Positions 1-11,286 of a stretch of 64,000 bases of DNA are shown in pieces. Origin of the DNA: Lelliottia jeotgali. GTDB taxonomy: Bacteria > Pseudomonadota > Gammaproteobacteria > Enterobacterales > Enterobacteriaceae. The DNA lies in assembly GCA_002271215.1 (NCBI GenBank), contig CP018628.1:868001-932000 (forward strand), written 5' to 3'. A program made the position numbers and the translations under genes. Position 1 is the first letter of the stretch. Every line of letters starts with the position of its first letter. Under the pieces are notes generated by a model that was given only the letters and a program-made list of their open reading frames with translations, searched no databases and was not told the DNA's origin.

Positions 1-565
1 GGTGCGCGATAATCCTGGCACACCGCTGGCAGTCGAAATTGAACGGCAGGGGAGTCCGCTCTCTTTGACGCTCATCCCGGACACCAAGCCGGGTGGTGGT
101 AAGGCAGAAGGATTTGCTGGCGTAGTGCCAAAAGTGATCCCGCTGCCAGATGAGTACAAAACAATACGCCAGTATGGACCGTTTAGCGCCATCCTTGAAG
201 CCACGGATAAAACATGGCAACTGATGAAGCTTACGGTCAACATGTTGGGGAAATTGATAACCGGTGACGTAAAACTGAACAACCTCAGTGGGCCGATTTC
301 TATCGCTCAAGGGGCTGGGATGTCAGCAGAATACGGGGTGATTTACTATCTCATGTTTCTCGCGCTCATTAGCGTGAACCTCGGGATAATCAACCTGTTC
401 CCGCTTCCCGTTTTAGACGGTGGGCATCTGCTGTTTTTAGCGATTGAAAAGCTAAAAGGTGGGCCGGTATCCGAGCGAGTTCAAGACTTTAGTTATCGCA
501 TTGGCTCGATACTGCTGGTGCTGTTAATGGGGCTTGCGCTTTTCAATGATTTCTCTCGGTTGTAA
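1..565 (+). CDS. rseP: Site-2 protease RseP, C-terminal part
   Basis: Inner-membrane zinc metalloprotease that makes the second cut in anti-sigma factor RseA and so releases sigma-E; it also clears remnant signal peptides. Only the last 187 residues are in the window, out of about 450 usual for the family; base 1 is the third base of the preceding codon. What is visible is the end of a PDZ domain, the LDGG motif (about partial residue 139) within a membrane segment that supplies a zinc ligand, and the final membrane helix ending NDFSRL. The HExxH motif lies upstream, outside the window. It sits 31 bp ahead of bamA, as in E. coli. Confidence 0.95.
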   Translation, partial: VRDNPGTPLAVEIERQGSPLSLTLIPDTKPGGGKAEGFAGVVPKVIPLPDEYKTIRQYGPFSAILEATDKTWQLMKLTVNMLGKLITGDVKLNNLSGPISIAQGAGMSAEYGVIYYLMFLALISVNLGIINLFPLPVLDGGHLLFLAIEKLKGGPVSERVQDFSYRIGSILLVLLMGLALFNDFSRL

Positions 566-596
566 GAGAGATAGTTAGGAAGAATGCATAATAACG

Positions 597-3014
597 ATGG
601 CGATGAAAAAGTTGCTCATAGCGTCGCTGCTGTTTAGCAGCGCAACCGTATACGGTGCTGAAGGGTTCGTAGTGAAGGATATTCATTTCGAAGGCCTTCA
701 GCGTGTCGCCGTCGGTGCGGCCCTCCTCAGTATGCCAGTTCGCCAGGGCGACACGGTTAATGATGAAGATATCAGTAATACCATTCGCGCATTGTTTGCC
801 ACTGGCAACTTTGAGGACGTCCGCGTCCTGCGTGATGGTGATACGCTGCTGGTTCAGGTGAAAGAACGCCCAACGATTGCCAGTATCACTTTCTCCGGTA
901 ACAAATCGGTGAAAGACGATATGCTCAAGCAAAACCTTGAAGCATCGGGTGTTCGTGTGGGTGAATCTCTGGACCGCACAACCCTGTCTGATATCGAAAA
1001 AGGACTGGAAGACTTCTACTACAGCGTCGGTAAATACAGCGCAAGCGTCAAAGCTGTTGTCACCCCACTGCCGCGTAACCGCGTCGATCTGAAGCTCGTC
1101 TTCCAGGAAGGCGTCTCTGCGAAGATCCAGCAGATCAACATCGTGGGCAACCACGCGTTCAGTACGGACGAGCTGATCTCCACCTTCCAGCTGCGCGATG
1201 AAGTGCCGTGGTGGAACGTGGTCGGCGATCGTAAATACCAGAAACAGAAGCTGGCGGGCGATCTTGAAACCCTGCGTAGCTATTATCTGGATCGCGGATA
1301 CGCTCGTTTCAACATCGACTCTACTCAGGTCAGTCTGACTCCGGACAAGAAAGGGATCTACATTACGGTTAACATTACTGAAGGCGAGCAGTACAAGCTT
1401 TCAGGTGTTGAAGTCAGTGGAAACCTGGCGGGTCACTCTGCTGAGATCGAGAGTCTGACTAAGCTCCAGCCGGGCGAGCTGTATAGCGGCGCGAAAGTGA
1501 CCAAAATGGAAGACGGCATTAAAAAGCTGCTCGGCCGTTATGGTTACGCCTATCCGCGTGTACAAACTCAGCCTGAAATCAACGATACGGATAAAACCGT
1601 TAAGCTCCACGTCAACGTTGATGCGGGCAACCGCTTCTATGTGCGTAAGATTCGCTTTGAAGGTAACGATACCTCCAAAGATTCCGTACTGCGTCGTGAA
1701 ATGCGCCAGATGGAAGGCGCATGGCTGGGCAGCGATCTCGTTGACCAGGGTAAAGAGCGTCTGAACCGTCTGGGTTACTTCGAAACGGTTGATACGGATA
1801 CACAGCGTGTATCAGGCAGCCCGGACCAGGTAGACGTCGTCTACAAGGTGAAAGAACGTAACACCGGTAGCTTTAACTTCGGTGTGGGCTACGGCACAGA
1901 AAGTGGCGTGAGCTTCCAGGTCGGTGTGCAGCAGGATAACTGGTTAGGTACAGGGTATTCCGTTGGTATCAATGGTACCAAGAACGACTACCAGACCTAT
2001 TCCGAGTTCTCTGTTACTAACCCGTACTTCACCGTTGACGGTGTCAGTCTGGGTGGTCGTATTTTCTATAACGACTTTAAAGCAGATGACGCGGATCTGT
2101 CCTCATACACCAACAAAAGTTATGGTCTTGATGGCACCCTCGGTTTCCCGATAAATGAATACAACACCCTGCGTGCTGGTTTAGGTTACGTGCATAACGA
2201 CCTGTCCAATATGCAACCACAGGTGGCCATGTGGCGTTATCTCGATTCAATCGGGCAGAAGGCAAGCACCTCTAGCGACAACAACGGTTTCGCTGCTGAT
2301 GACTTCACCTTTAACTACGGCTGGACCTATAACCGTCTTGACCGTGGCTTCTTCCCGACTGAAGGTTCTCGCGTTAACCTCAACGGTAAAGTGACGGTTC
2401 CGGGTTCTGATAACGAGTTCTACAAACTCACGCTGGATACCGCGTCTTACTTCCCGATTGATGACGACCACAAGTGGGTTGTTCTGGGTCGTACCCGTTG
2501 GGGTTACGGTGATGGTTTAGGTGGCAAAGAATTGCCATTCTATGAGAACTTCTATGCAGGTGGTTCCAGCACCGTACGTGGCTTCCAGTCCAATAACATT
2601 GGTCCGAAAGCGGTTTACTACGGCGGTAACGACACTGATAACTGCGATAAAAAATCGTCTTCAGAAGTCTGTAGTTCTGATGATGCGGTGGGCGGTAACG
2701 CCATGGGTGTTGCGAGCCTTGAGTTCATTACACCAACTCCGTTTATCAGCGATAAGTATGCGAACTCAGTACGTACTTCGTTCTTCTGGGATGCAGGTAC
2801 CGTGTGGGATACCAACTGGCAGAACACGGCTCAGATGAAAGCGGCGGGCGTGCCGGATTATAGCGATCCGAGCAATATTCGCATGTCTGCAGGTATCGCA
2901 TTACAATGGATGTCACCGTTGGGGCCGTTGGTCTTCTCCTACGCCCAGCCGTTTAAGAAATACGATGGAGACAAAGCGGAGCAGTTCCAGTTTAACATTG
3001 GTAAAACCTGGTAA
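597..3014 (+). CDS. bamA: Outer-membrane protein assembly factor BamA
   Basis: Central subunit of the BAM complex, which folds and inserts beta-barrel proteins into the outer membrane. It has 805 residues, close to the E. coli length. A signal peptide of about 20 residues ends at VYGA, five POTRA domains follow to about residue 420, then a 16-strand barrel with a C-terminal Trp. The VRGF motif of loop L6 is at residues 660-663. C683 and C692 in the adjacent extracellular loop correspond to the disulfide pair known in E. coli, but the loop between them is shorter and different, as expected of a surface-exposed variable region. The start shown (Met-Ala-Met) matches the E. coli start. Confidence 0.98.
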   Translation: MAMKKLLIASLLFSSATVYGAEGFVVKDIHFEGLQRVAVGAALLSMPVRQGDTVNDEDISNTIRALFATGNFEDVRVLRDGDTLLVQVKERPTIASITFSGNKSVKDDMLKQNLEASGVRVGESLDRTTLSDIEKGLEDFYYSVGKYSASVKAVVTPLPRNRVDLKLVFQEGVSAKIQQINIVGNHAFSTDELISTFQLRDEVPWWNVVGDRKYQKQKLAGDLETLRSYYLDRGYARFNIDSTQVSLTPDKKGIYITVNITEGEQYKLSGVEVSGNLAGHSAEIESLTKLQPGELYSGAKVTKMEDGIKKLLGRYGYAYPRVQTQPEINDTDKTVKLHVNVDAGNRFYVRKIRFEGNDTSKDSVLRREMRQMEGAWLGSDLVDQGKERLNRLGYFETVDTDTQRVSGSPDQVDVVYKVKERNTGSFNFGVGYGTESGVSFQVGVQQDNWLGTGYSVGINGTKNDYQTYSEFSVTNPYFTVDGVSLGGRIFYNDFKADDADLSSYTNKSYGLDGTLGFPINEYNTLRAGLGYVHNDLSNMQPQVAMWRYLDSIGQKASTSSDNNGFAADDFTFNYGWTYNRLDRGFFPTEGSRVNLNGKVTVPGSDNEFYKLTLDTASYFPIDDDHKWVVLGRTRWGYGDGLGGKELPFYENFYAGGSSTVRGFQSNNIGPKAVYYGGNDTDNCDKKSSSEVCSSDDAVGGNAMGVASLEFITPTPFISDKYANSVRTSFFWDAGTVWDTNWQNTAQMKAAGVPDYSDPSNIRMSAGIALQWMSPLGPLVFSYAQPFKKYDGDKAEQFQFNIGKTW

Positions 3015-3059
3015 TAATCCGTTGCAATGGAATGCGTTGGCAGTGTAGCGCTGACAACC

Positions 3060-3113
3060 GGCGATCGCACAGACGATCGCCTTGCCACGCAAAGAACGGT
3101 ACCTTCGGGTACC
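3060..3113 (+). other. Two tandem RNA hairpins in the bamA-skp gap
   Basis: The first is a perfect 8-bp inverted repeat, GGCGATCG (3060-3067) and CGATCGCC (3074-3081), with a 6-nt loop. The second is GGTACC-TTCG-GGTACC (3098-3113), a C(UUCG)G tetraloop hairpin. Neither has a T-run, so they are not classical terminators. They sit 24-77 nt ahead of the skp GTG and could protect mRNA ends or set the bamA to skp ratio; that role is inference. Confidence 0.6.
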
Positions 3114-3136
3114 AATGGGATGGTAAGGAGTTTATT

Positions 3137-3631
3137 GTGAAAAAGTGGTTATTAGCTGCAGGTCTGGGTTTGGCGATGGTAACTTCTGCTCAGGCAGCGG
3201 ACAAAATTGCAATCGTGAACATGGGTAATCTTTTCCAGCAGGTTGCACAGAAAACGGGTGTTTCTGCGACTCTGGAAAACGAATTCAAAGGCCGTGCTGG
3301 CGAACTGCAGGGTATGGAAAACGACCTTCAGTCCAAAATGCAGCGTTTGCAGCGTGATGGTTCTACCATGAAAGCTGCCGATCGTAGCAAGCTGGAAAAA
3401 GACGTAATGGCACAGCGTCAGACTTTCTCTCAGAAAGCGCAGGCTTTCGAACAGGATCGTCAGCGTCGTTCTAACGAAGAACGCGGCAAACTGGTTACTC
3501 GTATCCAGAGCGCTGTGAAAGCGGTTGCAGCCGATCAGAACATCGATCTGGTTGTTGATGCAAACGCCGTTGCTTTCAATGGTAGCGATGTGAAAGACAT
3601 CACTGCTGATGTTCTGAAACAGGTTAAATAA
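3137..3631 (+). CDS. skp: Periplasmic chaperone Skp
   Basis: Trimeric periplasmic holdase that carries unfolded outer-membrane proteins from the Sec translocon to BamA. The start is the GTG at 3137: it follows AAGGAG and begins a clean signal peptide (VKKWLL...AQA, about 20 residues), whereas the longer frame back to 3032 adds a charged leader with no signal character. The product is 164 residues, against about 161 in E. coli. The long helical tentacle region (about residues 50-130) is rich in Gln, Lys and Glu. A few extra residues ([11 protein letters not shown]) lie at the tentacle tip. It lies between bamA and lpxD, the conserved order. Confidence 0.96.
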   Translation: MKKWLLAAGLGLAMVTSAQAADKIAIVNMGNLFQQVAQKTGVSATLENEFKGRAGELQGMENDLQSKMQRLQRDGSTMKAADRSKLEKDVMAQRQTFSQKAQAFEQDRQRRSNEERGKLVTRIQSAVKAVAADQNIDLVVDANAVAFNGSDVKDITADVLKQVK

Positions 3632-3634
3632 GTA

Positions 3635-4660
3635 ATGCCTTCAATTCGACTGGCTGATCTCGCTCAGCAGTTGGATGCAGAATTACACGGTGATGGCGAT
3701 ATCGTCATCACCGCTGTTGCGTCCATGCAATCTGCTAAAGCAGGCACAATTACGTTCATGGTAAGCCCTAAGTACCGTGAGCACCTGGCTCAATGCCAGG
3801 CGTCTGCTGTCGTTCTGACGCAGGACGACCTTCCGTTTGCCACCTCAAGTGCACTGGTAGTGAAAAATCCCTACCTGACCTACGCACGTATGGCTCAAAT
3901 TCTTGATACCACGCCGCAGCCGGCGCAGAACATTGCTGCCAGTGCAGTGATTGATCCTTCGGCTAAGCTGGGTAACAACGTCTCAATTGGCCCAAATGCC
4001 GTTATCGAATCCGATGTTGTTCTCGGTGATAATGTGGTGATTGGTGCAGGTTGCTTCGTTGGTAAACACACAAAAATTGGCGCAGGTACCCGCTTATGGG
4101 CCAATGTATCCGTTTATCATGAGATCGAAATCGGCGAGAATTGCCTGATCCAGTCAAGTACCGTAATCGGTTCAGACGGCTTTGGCTATGCTAACGATCG
4201 GGGTAACTGGATTAAGATCCCTCAGCTCGGCCGCGTGATTATCGGCGATCGCGTTGAGATCGGTGCCTGCACTACCATTGACCGCGGTGCGCTCGACGAC
4301 ACCATTATTGGCAATGGTGTTATCATTGATAACCAATGTCAGATTGCGCATAACGTTGTGATTGGCGACAATACGGCAGTTGCGGGTGGCGTAATCATGG
4401 CAGGCAGCTTGAAAATTGGCCGTTACTGCATGATCGGTGGTGCCAGCGTGATTAATGGGCATATGGAAATATGCGACAAAGTCACGGTGACAGGCATGGG
4501 TATGGTGATGCGTCCTATCACTGAACCGGGTGTCTACTCCTCCGGCATTCCGCTGCAACCGAACAAAGTGTGGCGTAAAACCGCAGCCCTGGTGATGAAC
4601 ATTGATGATATGAGTAAGCGCCTCAAAGCTATTGAGCGCAAAATCGATCAACAAGACTAA
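3635..4660 (+). CDS. lpxD: UDP-3-O-acylglucosamine N-acyltransferase LpxD
   Basis: Third step of lipid A synthesis: transfers a 3-hydroxyacyl chain from ACP to the 2-amino group of UDP-3-O-acyl-glucosamine in the cytoplasm. It has 341 residues, the family length. An N-terminal uridine-binding domain (about 1-100) is followed by a left-handed beta-helix of hexapeptide repeats (about 105-315) and a C-terminal helix for ACP contact. The catalytic His is H239 in QIAHN. The start is only 3 bp after the skp stop, so the two are co-transcribed. It is followed by a 104-bp gap holding a hairpin before fabZ. Confidence 0.98.
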   Translation: MPSIRLADLAQQLDAELHGDGDIVITAVASMQSAKAGTITFMVSPKYREHLAQCQASAVVLTQDDLPFATSSALVVKNPYLTYARMAQILDTTPQPAQNIAASAVIDPSAKLGNNVSIGPNAVIESDVVLGDNVVIGAGCFVGKHTKIGAGTRLWANVSVYHEIEIGENCLIQSSTVIGSDGFGYANDRGNWIKIPQLGRVIIGDRVEIGACTTIDRGALDDTIIGNGVIIDNQCQIAHNVVIGDNTAVAGGVIMAGSLKIGRYCMIGGASVINGHMEICDKVTVTGMGMVMRPITEPGVYSSGIPLQPNKVWRKTAALVMNIDDMSKRLKAIERKIDQQD

Positions 4661-4688
4661 AGGTTCATCCCTATAACGCTAAATTTCC

Positions 4689-4722
4689 CGGCCTGTCGGC
4701 TTTCTTATAAACCGGCAGGCCG
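4689..4722 (+). other. Stem-loop between lpxD and fabZ
   Basis: CGGCCTGTCGG (4689-4699) pairs with CCGGCAGGCCG (4712-4722): an 11-bp GC-rich stem with one T-G wobble and a 12-nt AT-rich loop. It is followed by TGTTATTATTG rather than a T-run, so at most it is a weak attenuator. The position inside an essential operon suggests mRNA processing or partial termination; this is inference. Confidence 0.55.
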
Positions 4723-4764
4723 TGTTATTATTGCTATTCAGTAAATTTTGACAGGAAGAGTATT

Positions 4765-5220
4765 TTGACTACCGACACTCATACTCTGCATATTGAAGAG
4801 ATTTTAGAGCTTCTGCCGCACCGCTACCCGTTCTTGCTGGTAGATCGTGTGTTGGATTTTGAAGAAGGTCGTTTTCTGCGCGCAGTGAAAAATGTCTCAG
4901 TAAATGAGCCATTCTTCCAGGGACATTTCCCTGGTAAACCTATCTTCCCGGGTGTTTTGATCCTGGAAGCGATGGCACAGGCGACCGGTATTTTGGCGTT
5001 TAAAAGCGTCGGGAAACTGGAGCCGGGTGAACTGTATTACTTCGCGGGTATTGATGAAGCGCGCTTTAAGCGTCCAGTCGTACCTGGTGATCAGATGATC
5101 ATGGAAGTGACTTTTGAGAAAACGCGCCGTGGTCTGACGCGCTTCAAAGGCGTTGCGCTGGTTGACGGCAAAGTTGTTTGCGAAGCTACCATGATGTGCG
5201 CGCGTAGCCGGGAGGCCTGA
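4765..5220 (+). CDS. fabZ: 3-hydroxyacyl-ACP dehydratase FabZ
   Basis: Hot-dog fold dehydratase of type II fatty acid synthesis, removing water from (3R)-hydroxyacyl-ACP to give the trans-2-enoyl form. It has 151 residues. The catalytic pair is H54 in GHFPGKP and E68 in LILEAM. The start is a TTG at 4765 placed after GACAGGAAGAG; the E. coli gene also uses TTG, and the residues that follow (TTDTHTL) match its N-terminus. FabZ draws on the same 3-hydroxymyristoyl-ACP that LpxA and LpxD use, so its place in the lpx operon links membrane phospholipid and lipid A supply. Confidence 0.98.
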   Translation: MTTDTHTLHIEEILELLPHRYPFLLVDRVLDFEEGRFLRAVKNVSVNEPFFQGHFPGKPIFPGVLILEAMAQATGILAFKSVGKLEPGELYYFAGIDEARFKRPVVPGDQMIMEVTFEKTRRGLTRFKGVALVDGKVVCEATMMCARSREA

Positions 5221-5223
5221 TAC

Positions 5224-6012
5224 GTGATTGATAAATCTGCCTTTATTCATCCTACCGCCATTGTGGAAGAGGGTGCCGTAATTGGTGCCAACGCTCACAT
5301 TGGTCCTTTTTGTATTGTTGGGCCCCATGTCATTATTGGCGAGGGTACCGTACTGAAGTCTCATGTTGTGGTAAATGGTCATACGACCATTGGCCGCGAT
5401 AATGAGATCTATCAGTTTGCCTCCATTGGCGAAGTTAACCAGGATCTTAAATATGCTGGCGAACCGACCCGTGTGGAAATAGGCGATCGTAATCGCATTC
5501 GCGAAAGCGTCACCATTCATCGTGGCACATTACAGGGTGGTGGATTGACGAAGGTGGGCAGTGACAACCTCTTTATGGTGAATGCGCACATTGCTCATGA
5601 CTGTACTGTGGGTAGCCGCTGTATCCTCGCCAACAACGCAACGCTGGCGGGACACGTATCGGTTGATGATTTCGCAATCATTGGCGGCATGACCGCAGTC
5701 CATCAGTTCTGCATCATTGGTGCACACGTGATGGTCGGCGGTTGCTCCGGTGTGGCACAAGATGTCCCACCGTATGTGATTGCGCAGGGCAACCATGCGA
5801 CGCCGTTTGGCGTCAACATTGAAGGTCTCAAGCGTCGTGGCTTCAGCCGCGAAGCTATCACCGCGATCCGCAACGCGTACAAACTTCTGTACCGTAGCGG
5901 CAAAACGCTGGAAGAGGCCAAGCCAGAAGTTGCAGAGCTGGCAGAACAGCACCCTGAAGTGAAAGCGTTCACCGAATTCTTTGAACGCTCAACTCGCGGT
6001 CTGATTCGTTAA
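5224..6012 (+). CDS. lpxA: UDP-N-acetylglucosamine acyltransferase LpxA
   Basis: First step of lipid A synthesis: 3-O-acylation of UDP-GlcNAc from 3-hydroxymyristoyl-ACP. It has 262 residues, the usual size. The left-handed beta-helix of hexapeptide repeats covers about residues 1-185, and a helical C-terminal domain of about 75 residues follows. The catalytic base is H125 in HIAHD; H122 is also present. It starts 3 bp after fabZ and its stop overlaps the lpxB start by one base (TAATG), a typical translational coupling junction. Confidence 0.98.
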   Translation: MIDKSAFIHPTAIVEEGAVIGANAHIGPFCIVGPHVIIGEGTVLKSHVVVNGHTTIGRDNEIYQFASIGEVNQDLKYAGEPTRVEIGDRNRIRESVTIHRGTLQGGGLTKVGSDNLFMVNAHIAHDCTVGSRCILANNATLAGHVSVDDFAIIGGMTAVHQFCIIGAHVMVGGCSGVAQDVPPYVIAQGNHATPFGVNIEGLKRRGFSREAITAIRNAYKLLYRSGKTLEEAKPEVAELAEQHPEVKAFTEFFERSTRGLIR

Positions 6013-7160
6013 TGGTCGACAATCGTCCATTAACGATAGCCCTGGTCGCCGGAGAAACCTCCGGCGATATTCTTGGTGCAGGTCTAATCCGCGCACTCAA
6101 GGCTCGCGTACCTAACGCTCGCTTTGTCGGCGTTGCCGGTCCGCTGATGCAGGCCGAAGGCTGCGAAGCCTGGTACGAAATGGAAGAGCTGGCGGTGATG
6201 GGCATTGTGGAAGTGCTGGGCCGTTTGCGCCGTTTACTGCACATTCGCGCCGATCTTACCCGTCGTTTTACCGACCTCAAACCCGATGTGTTTGTCGGCA
6301 TCGATGCCCCTGATTTCAATATCACCCTTGAAGGGAACCTGAAAAAGCAGGGTATCAAAACGATCCACTACGTCAGTCCGTCCGTGTGGGCGTGGCGACA
6401 GAAACGCGTTTTCAAAATAGGCAGATCGACCGATCTGGTGCTGGCATTCCTGCCTTTCGAAAAAGCGTTTTACGATAGATTCAATGTTCCGTGCCGCTTT
6501 ATCGGTCACACTATGGCAGACGCCATGCCGCTTGATCCCGATAAAAATGCGGCGCGCGATGTTCTTGGCATCCCGCATGATGCCCACTGTCTGGCCCTGC
6601 TGCCAGGAAGTCGCGGTGCAGAAGTGGAAATGCTTAGCGCCGATTTCCTGAAAACGGCGCAAATCCTCCGGAAGACTTATCCCGATCTGGAAGTGGTTGT
6701 GCCGCTGGTGAATGCGAAACGCCGCGAGCAGTTCGAGCGCATCAAAGCCGAAGTGGCGCCAGACCTGCACATCCACCTGCTGGATGGCAAAGGCCGTGAG
6801 GCAATGGTCGCCAGCGATGCTGCGCTGCTTGCTTCGGGCACGGCGGCGCTGGAGTGTATGCTCGCCAAATGTCCGATGGTGGTGGGTTATCGCATGAAGC
6901 CGTTTACCTTCTGGCTGGCGAAACGCCTGGTGAAAACGGATTATGTGTCGTTGCCTAACCTGCTGGCCGGGCGCGAGCTGGTGAAAGAGTTATTGCAGGA
7001 TGAGTGTCAGCCGCAGGCCTTAGCCGATGCGCTGCAGCCATTACTGGCAGATGGCAAAACCAGTCACCAGATGCATGATACTTTCCGCGAATTGCACCAG
7101 CAGATTCGCTGTAATGCCGATGAGCAAGCGGCTGATGCGGTGCTGGAGTTAGCAAAATGA
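6012..7160 (+). CDS. lpxB: Lipid A disaccharide synthase LpxB
   Basis: Membrane-associated GT19 glycosyltransferase that joins UDP-2,3-diacylglucosamine and lipid X to make the tetraacyl disaccharide 1-phosphate. It has 382 residues, full length. The N-terminal [12 protein letters not shown] motif and the C-terminal stretch around ASGTAALE and GYRMKP are the family's substrate and nucleotide sites. It overlaps lpxA by one base and rnhB by four (ATGA), so this run of genes is read as one transcript. Confidence 0.98.
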   Translation: MVDNRPLTIALVAGETSGDILGAGLIRALKARVPNARFVGVAGPLMQAEGCEAWYEMEELAVMGIVEVLGRLRRLLHIRADLTRRFTDLKPDVFVGIDAPDFNITLEGNLKKQGIKTIHYVSPSVWAWRQKRVFKIGRSTDLVLAFLPFEKAFYDRFNVPCRFIGHTMADAMPLDPDKNAARDVLGIPHDAHCLALLPGSRGAEVEMLSADFLKTAQILRKTYPDLEVVVPLVNAKRREQFERIKAEVAPDLHIHLLDGKGREAMVASDAALLASGTAALECMLAKCPMVVGYRMKPFTFWLAKRLVKTDYVSLPNLLAGRELVKELLQDECQPQALADALQPLLADGKTSHQMHDTFRELHQQIRCNADEQAADAVLELAK

Positions 7161-7753
7161 TGGAATTTATTTATCCGCACACGCATCTGGTGGCGGGTGT
7201 GGACGAAGTCGGGCGCGGTCCGCTGGTCGGCGCGGTGGTGACTGCTGCCGTCATCCTCGACCCTCATCGTCCGATTATCGGGCTTAATGACTCGAAAAAG
7301 CTTTCCGAAAAGCGCCGTCTGGCGCTGTTTGATGAGATCAAAGAAAAAGCATTAGCCTGGAGCTTAGGCCGCGCTGAGCCTGAAGAGATCGACACGCTAA
7401 ATATTTTACATGCCACCATGCTGGCGATGCAGCGTGCTGTTGCTGGACTAAAAATTACTCCAGAATATGTACTGATTGACGGAAACCGTTGTCCTGCGCT
7501 ACCTATGCCTTCACTGGCGGTGGTGAAGGGCGATAGCCGCGTGCCTGAAATCAGCGCGGCATCTATTATTGCTAAAGTCACGCGCGATGCTGAAATGGCC
7601 GCGCTGGACGTCACTTTTCCCCAGTATGGCTTTGCCCAGCACAAGGGGTATCCGACCGCTTTCCATCTGGAAAGACTGGCTGAACACGGCGCAACTGAAC
7701 ATCATCGACGCAGTTTTGGTCCGGTGAAACGCGCACTGGGACTGGTGTCCTGA
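7157..7753 (+). CDS. rnhB: Ribonuclease HII
   Basis: Cleaves RNA in RNA-DNA hybrids and 5' of single ribonucleotides in duplex DNA, starting ribonucleotide excision repair. It has 198 residues. Catalytic D16 and E17 are in [11 protein letters not shown], with further acidic residues in LIDGN and the [10 protein letters not shown] segment typical of the family. The start overlaps the lpxB stop by 4 bp. The second RNase H of the window, rnhA, lies some 31 kb downstream on the other strand. Confidence 0.97.
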   Translation: MMEFIYPHTHLVAGVDEVGRGPLVGAVVTAAVILDPHRPIIGLNDSKKLSEKRRLALFDEIKEKALAWSLGRAEPEEIDTLNILHATMLAMQRAVAGLKITPEYVLIDGNRCPALPMPSLAVVKGDSRVPEISAASIIAKVTRDAEMAALDVTFPQYGFAQHKGYPTAFHLERLAEHGATEHHRRSFGPVKRALGLVS

Positions 7754-7791
7754 ATCAATACGCAAGCAATTAAGTAACGCGGAATCTGAAG

Positions 7792-10700
7792 ATGGCTGAA
7801 CCACGTTTCGTACACCTGCGGGTGCATAGCGACTACTCCATGATTGATGGGCTGGCGAAGACCGGGCCGCTGGTAAAAAAGGCGGCCTCGCTTGGCATGC
7901 CTGCGCTGGCGATCACCGATTTCACTAACCTTTGCGGTCTGGTGAAGTTCTACGGAACGGCGCATGGCTCAGGTCTGAAGCCTATTGTTGGTGCAGATTT
8001 TCACGTGCAGAGCGATCTGATCGGCGATGAGCTGACGCAAATTTCTGTGCTTGCCATGAATAACACGGGTTACCAAAACCTGACGCTGCTGATCTCCCGC
8101 GCCTACCAGCGCGGCTACGGTGCAGCAGGCCCGTGGATCGACCGCGAGTGGCTGGCAGAGCTGAATGAAGGCTTATTGCTCATCTCTGGTGGCCGCATGG
8201 GTGATGTCGGCAAAAGCCTGATCCGTGGCAATAGCGTGCTGGTTGATCAGTGCGTCGCATTTTACGAAGAACACTTCCCGGATCGTTTCTATCTGGAACT
8301 GATCCGTACCGGTCGTCCTGATGAGGAAAGCTACCTGCATGCGGCGGTGGCCCTTGCGGAAGAGCGCGGTTTACCGGTGGTTGCGACTAACGACGTGCGT
8401 TTCCTTGAACCGGGTGATTTTGATGCGCATGAAATCCGCGTGGCGATTCACGATGGTTTTACGCTCGACGATCCCAAACGCCCGCGCAATTACTCTTCGC
8501 AGCAGTACATGCGTAACGAAGATGAGATGTGTGAGCTGTTCGCAGACATCCCGGAAGCGCTGGAAAATAGCGTAGAAATTGCCCGTCGCTGTAACGTCAC
8601 CGTTCGTTTGGGCGAGTACTTCCTGCCTCAGTTCCCGACCGGTGATATGACCACGGAAGATTTCCTGGTTGTGAAATCGAAAGAGGGCCTGGAAGACCGT
8701 CTGGAATTCCTGTTCCCGGATCCTGTAATCCGCGCAGAAAAACGTCCACCATATGACGAACGTCTGGATATCGAACTCCAGGTGATTAACCAGATGGGAT
8801 TCCCTGGCTACTTCCTTATCGTAATGGAATTTATCCAGTGGTCGAAGGATAACGGCGTGCCGGTTGGCCCTGGCCGTGGTTCCGGTGCGGGTTCGCTTGT
8901 GGCCTACGCGCTAAAAATTACTGACCTCGATCCGCTTGAATTTGACCTGCTGTTCGAACGTTTCCTTAACCCCGAACGTGTCTCAATGCCCGACTTTGAC
9001 GTCGACTTCTGCATGGAGAAACGCGATCAGGTCATTGAGCACGTCGCGGATATGTATGGCCGTGATGCGGTATCACAAATTATTACCTTCGGTACGATGG
9101 CGGCGAAAGCCGTTATCCGTGACGTGGGTCGCGTGCTGGGCCATCCGTATGGTTTCGTCGATCGCATCTCTAAACTGGTGCCACCCGATCCGGGCATGAC
9201 GCTGGCGAAGGCCTTCGAAGCGGAACCGCAGCTGCCGGAAATCTACGAAGCTGACGAAGAGGTCAAAGCGCTGATTGATATGGCGCGCAAGCTGGAAGGT
9301 GTCACGCGTAACGCCGGTAAGCACGCCGGTGGTGTGGTTATCGCGCCGACGAAAATTACCGATTTTGCGCCGCTGTATTGCGACGAATCGGGCCAGCATC
9401 CGGTCACCCAGTTCGATAAAAATGACGTTGAGTACGCCGGCCTGGTGAAATTCGACTTCCTGGGTTTGCGAACGCTCACTATCATCGACTGGGCGTTGAA
9501 GATGATCAACCCGCGCCGGGCCAAACAGGGCCTGGAGCCGATTGATATCGCCGCCATTCCGCTCGATGACAAGAAAAGCTTCGACATGCTGCAACGCTCG
9601 GAAACCACTGCGGTGTTCCAGCTCGAATCGCGCGGCATGAAAGATCTGATTAAGCGTCTGCAGCCCGACTGCTTCGAAGATATGATCGCACTGGTGGCTC
9701 TGTTCCGTCCGGGCCCGTTACAGTCAGGGATGGTTGATAACTTTATCGACCGTAAGCACGGTCGCGAAGAAATTTCCTACCCTGACGTTCAGTGGCAGCA
9801 TGAGTGCCTGAAACCTGTTCTGGAGCCAACGTACGGTATTATCCTGTACCAGGAACAGGTCATGCAGATTGCCCAGGAGCTTTCCGGCTATACCCTTGGC
9901 GGCGCGGATATGCTGCGTCGTGCGATGGGTAAGAAAAAGCCGGAAGAGATGGCCAAGCAGCGCGGCACCTTTGAAGAGGGCGCGAAAAGCCGTGGCGTAG
10001 ACGGTGAGCTGGCGATGAAAATCTTCGACCTGGTGGAGAAATTCGCCGGTTATGGATTTAACAAATCGCACTCCGCTGCTTATGCGTTGGTTTCGTATCA
10101 AACCCTGTGGCTGAAAGCGCACTATCCGGCAGAATTTATGGCGGCGGTAATGACCGCTGATATGGATAACACCGAGAAAGTGGTTGGCCTGGTCGATGAA
10201 TGCTGGCGTATGGGGCTGAAAATCTTGCCGCCGGATATTAACGCCGGGATGTACCATTTCCACGTCAACGACGACGGTGAAATAGTTTACGGTATCGGTG
10301 CTATCAAAGGCGTGGGCGAAGGCCCAATCGAAGCGATCATCGAAGCGCGTAACAATGGCGGTTATTTCCGCGAACTGTTTGATCTTTGCGCCCGGACTGA
10401 CACCAAAAAACTGAACCGTCGAGTACTGGAAAAACTGATTATGTCCGGGGCGTTTGACCGCCTCGGCCCGCATCGCGCGGCGCTGATGAACTCCCTCGGT
10501 GACGCGCTGAAAGCGGCTGACCAGCACGCGAAAGCGGAAGCGATTGGTCAGGCAGATATGTTTGGTGTGCTGGCGGAAGAGCCTGAGCAGATTGAGCAGT
10601 CTTATGCCAACTGTCAGCCGTGGCCAGAACATACAGTGCTGGAAGGAGAGCGTGAAACGTTAGGCTTGTACCTGACGGGGCATCCGATCAACCAGTATCT

Positions 10701-11274
10701 GAAAGAAATTGAGCGCTATGTCGGAGGCTACAGGCTAAAAGACATGCATCCGACGGAACGTGGTAAAATGACCACGGCGGCGGGGCTCGTCATTGCGGCG
10801 CGGGTTATGGTCACCAAGCGCGGTAATCGCATCGGCATCTGTACTCTGGATGACCGTTCCGGGCGGCTGGAGGTGATGTTATTCACCGAAGCGCTGGAAA
10901 AATACCAGCATTTGCTGGAAAACGACCGCATACTTATCGTCAGCGGACAGGTCAGCTTTGATGACTTCAGCGGCGGGCTTAAAATGATGGCCCGTGAAGT
11001 GATGGATATTGACGAAGCCCGGGAAAAATATGCTCGCGGGCTTGCTATCTCGCTGACGGACAGGCAAATTGATGACCAGCTTTTAAACCGACTCCGTCAG
11101 TCTCTGGAACCCCATCGATCGGGGACCATTCCAGTACATCTCTACTATCAGAGGGCGGATGCACGTGCGCGATTGCGCTTTGGTGCAACGTGGCGTGTCT
11201 CTCCGAGCGATCGTTTACTCAACGATCTCCGTGGCCTCATTGGTTCGGAGCAGGTGGAACTGGAGTTTGACTAA
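7792..11274 (+). CDS. dnaE: DNA polymerase III alpha subunit
   Basis: Replicative C-family polymerase subunit. It has 1160 residues, the E. coli length. An N-terminal PHP domain (about 1-270) begins [10 protein letters not shown]; the palm carries catalytic D401 and D403 in PDFDVDF and D555 in KFDFLGLRT. Fingers and a helix-hairpin-helix region follow. The beta-clamp binding peptide QADMF is at 920-924, and an OB-fold (about 1000-1070) and tau-binding C-terminus close the protein. The proofreading partner DnaQ is encoded at about 39.2 kb. The gene follows rnhB by 38 bp and precedes accA by 12 bp. Confidence 0.99.
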   Translation: MAEPRFVHLRVHSDYSMIDGLAKTGPLVKKAASLGMPALAITDFTNLCGLVKFYGTAHGSGLKPIVGADFHVQSDLIGDELTQISVLAMNNTGYQNLTLLISRAYQRGYGAAGPWIDREWLAELNEGLLLISGGRMGDVGKSLIRGNSVLVDQCVAFYEEHFPDRFYLELIRTGRPDEESYLHAAVALAEERGLPVVATNDVRFLEPGDFDAHEIRVAIHDGFTLDDPKRPRNYSSQQYMRNEDEMCELFADIPEALENSVEIARRCNVTVRLGEYFLPQFPTGDMTTEDFLVVKSKEGLEDRLEFLFPDPVIRAEKRPPYDERLDIELQVINQMGFPGYFLIVMEFIQWSKDNGVPVGPGRGSGAGSLVAYALKITDLDPLEFDLLFERFLNPERVSMPDFDVDFCMEKRDQVIEHVADMYGRDAVSQIITFGTMAAKAVIRDVGRVLGHPYGFVDRISKLVPPDPGMTLAKAFEAEPQLPEIYEADEEVKALIDMARKLEGVTRNAGKHAGGVVIAPTKITDFAPLYCDESGQHPVTQFDKNDVEYAGLVKFDFLGLRTLTIIDWALKMINPRRAKQGLEPIDIAAIPLDDKKSFDMLQRSETTAVFQLESRGMKDLIKRLQPDCFEDMIALVALFRPGPLQSGMVDNFIDRKHGREEISYPDVQWQHECLKPVLEPTYGIILYQEQVMQIAQELSGYTLGGADMLRRAMGKKKPEEMAKQRGTFEEGAKSRGVDGELAMKIFDLVEKFAGYGFNKSHSAAYALVSYQTLWLKAHYPAEFMAAVMTADMDNTEKVVGLVDECWRMGLKILPPDINAGMYHFHVNDDGEIVYGIGAIKGVGEGPIEAIIEARNNGGYFRELFDLCARTDTKKLNRRVLEKLIMSGAFDRLGPHRAALMNSLGDALKAADQHAKAEAIGQADMFGVLAEEPEQIEQSYANCQPWPEHTVLEGERETLGLYLTGHPINQYLKEIERYVGGYRLKDMHPTERGKMTTAAGLVIAARVMVTKRGNRIGICTLDDRSGRLEVMLFTEALEKYQHLLENDRILIVSGQVSFDDFSGGLKMMAREVMDIDEAREKYARGLAISLTDRQIDDQLLNRLRQSLEPHRSGTIPVHLYYQRADARARLRFGATWRVSPSDRLLNDLRGLIGSEQVELEFD

Positions 11275-11286
11275 TACAGGAATACT

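Noticed and set aside
9724..10632. 302-codon open frame antisense to dnaE
   Set aside because: dnaE is complete and conserved; the antisense product has no family features.
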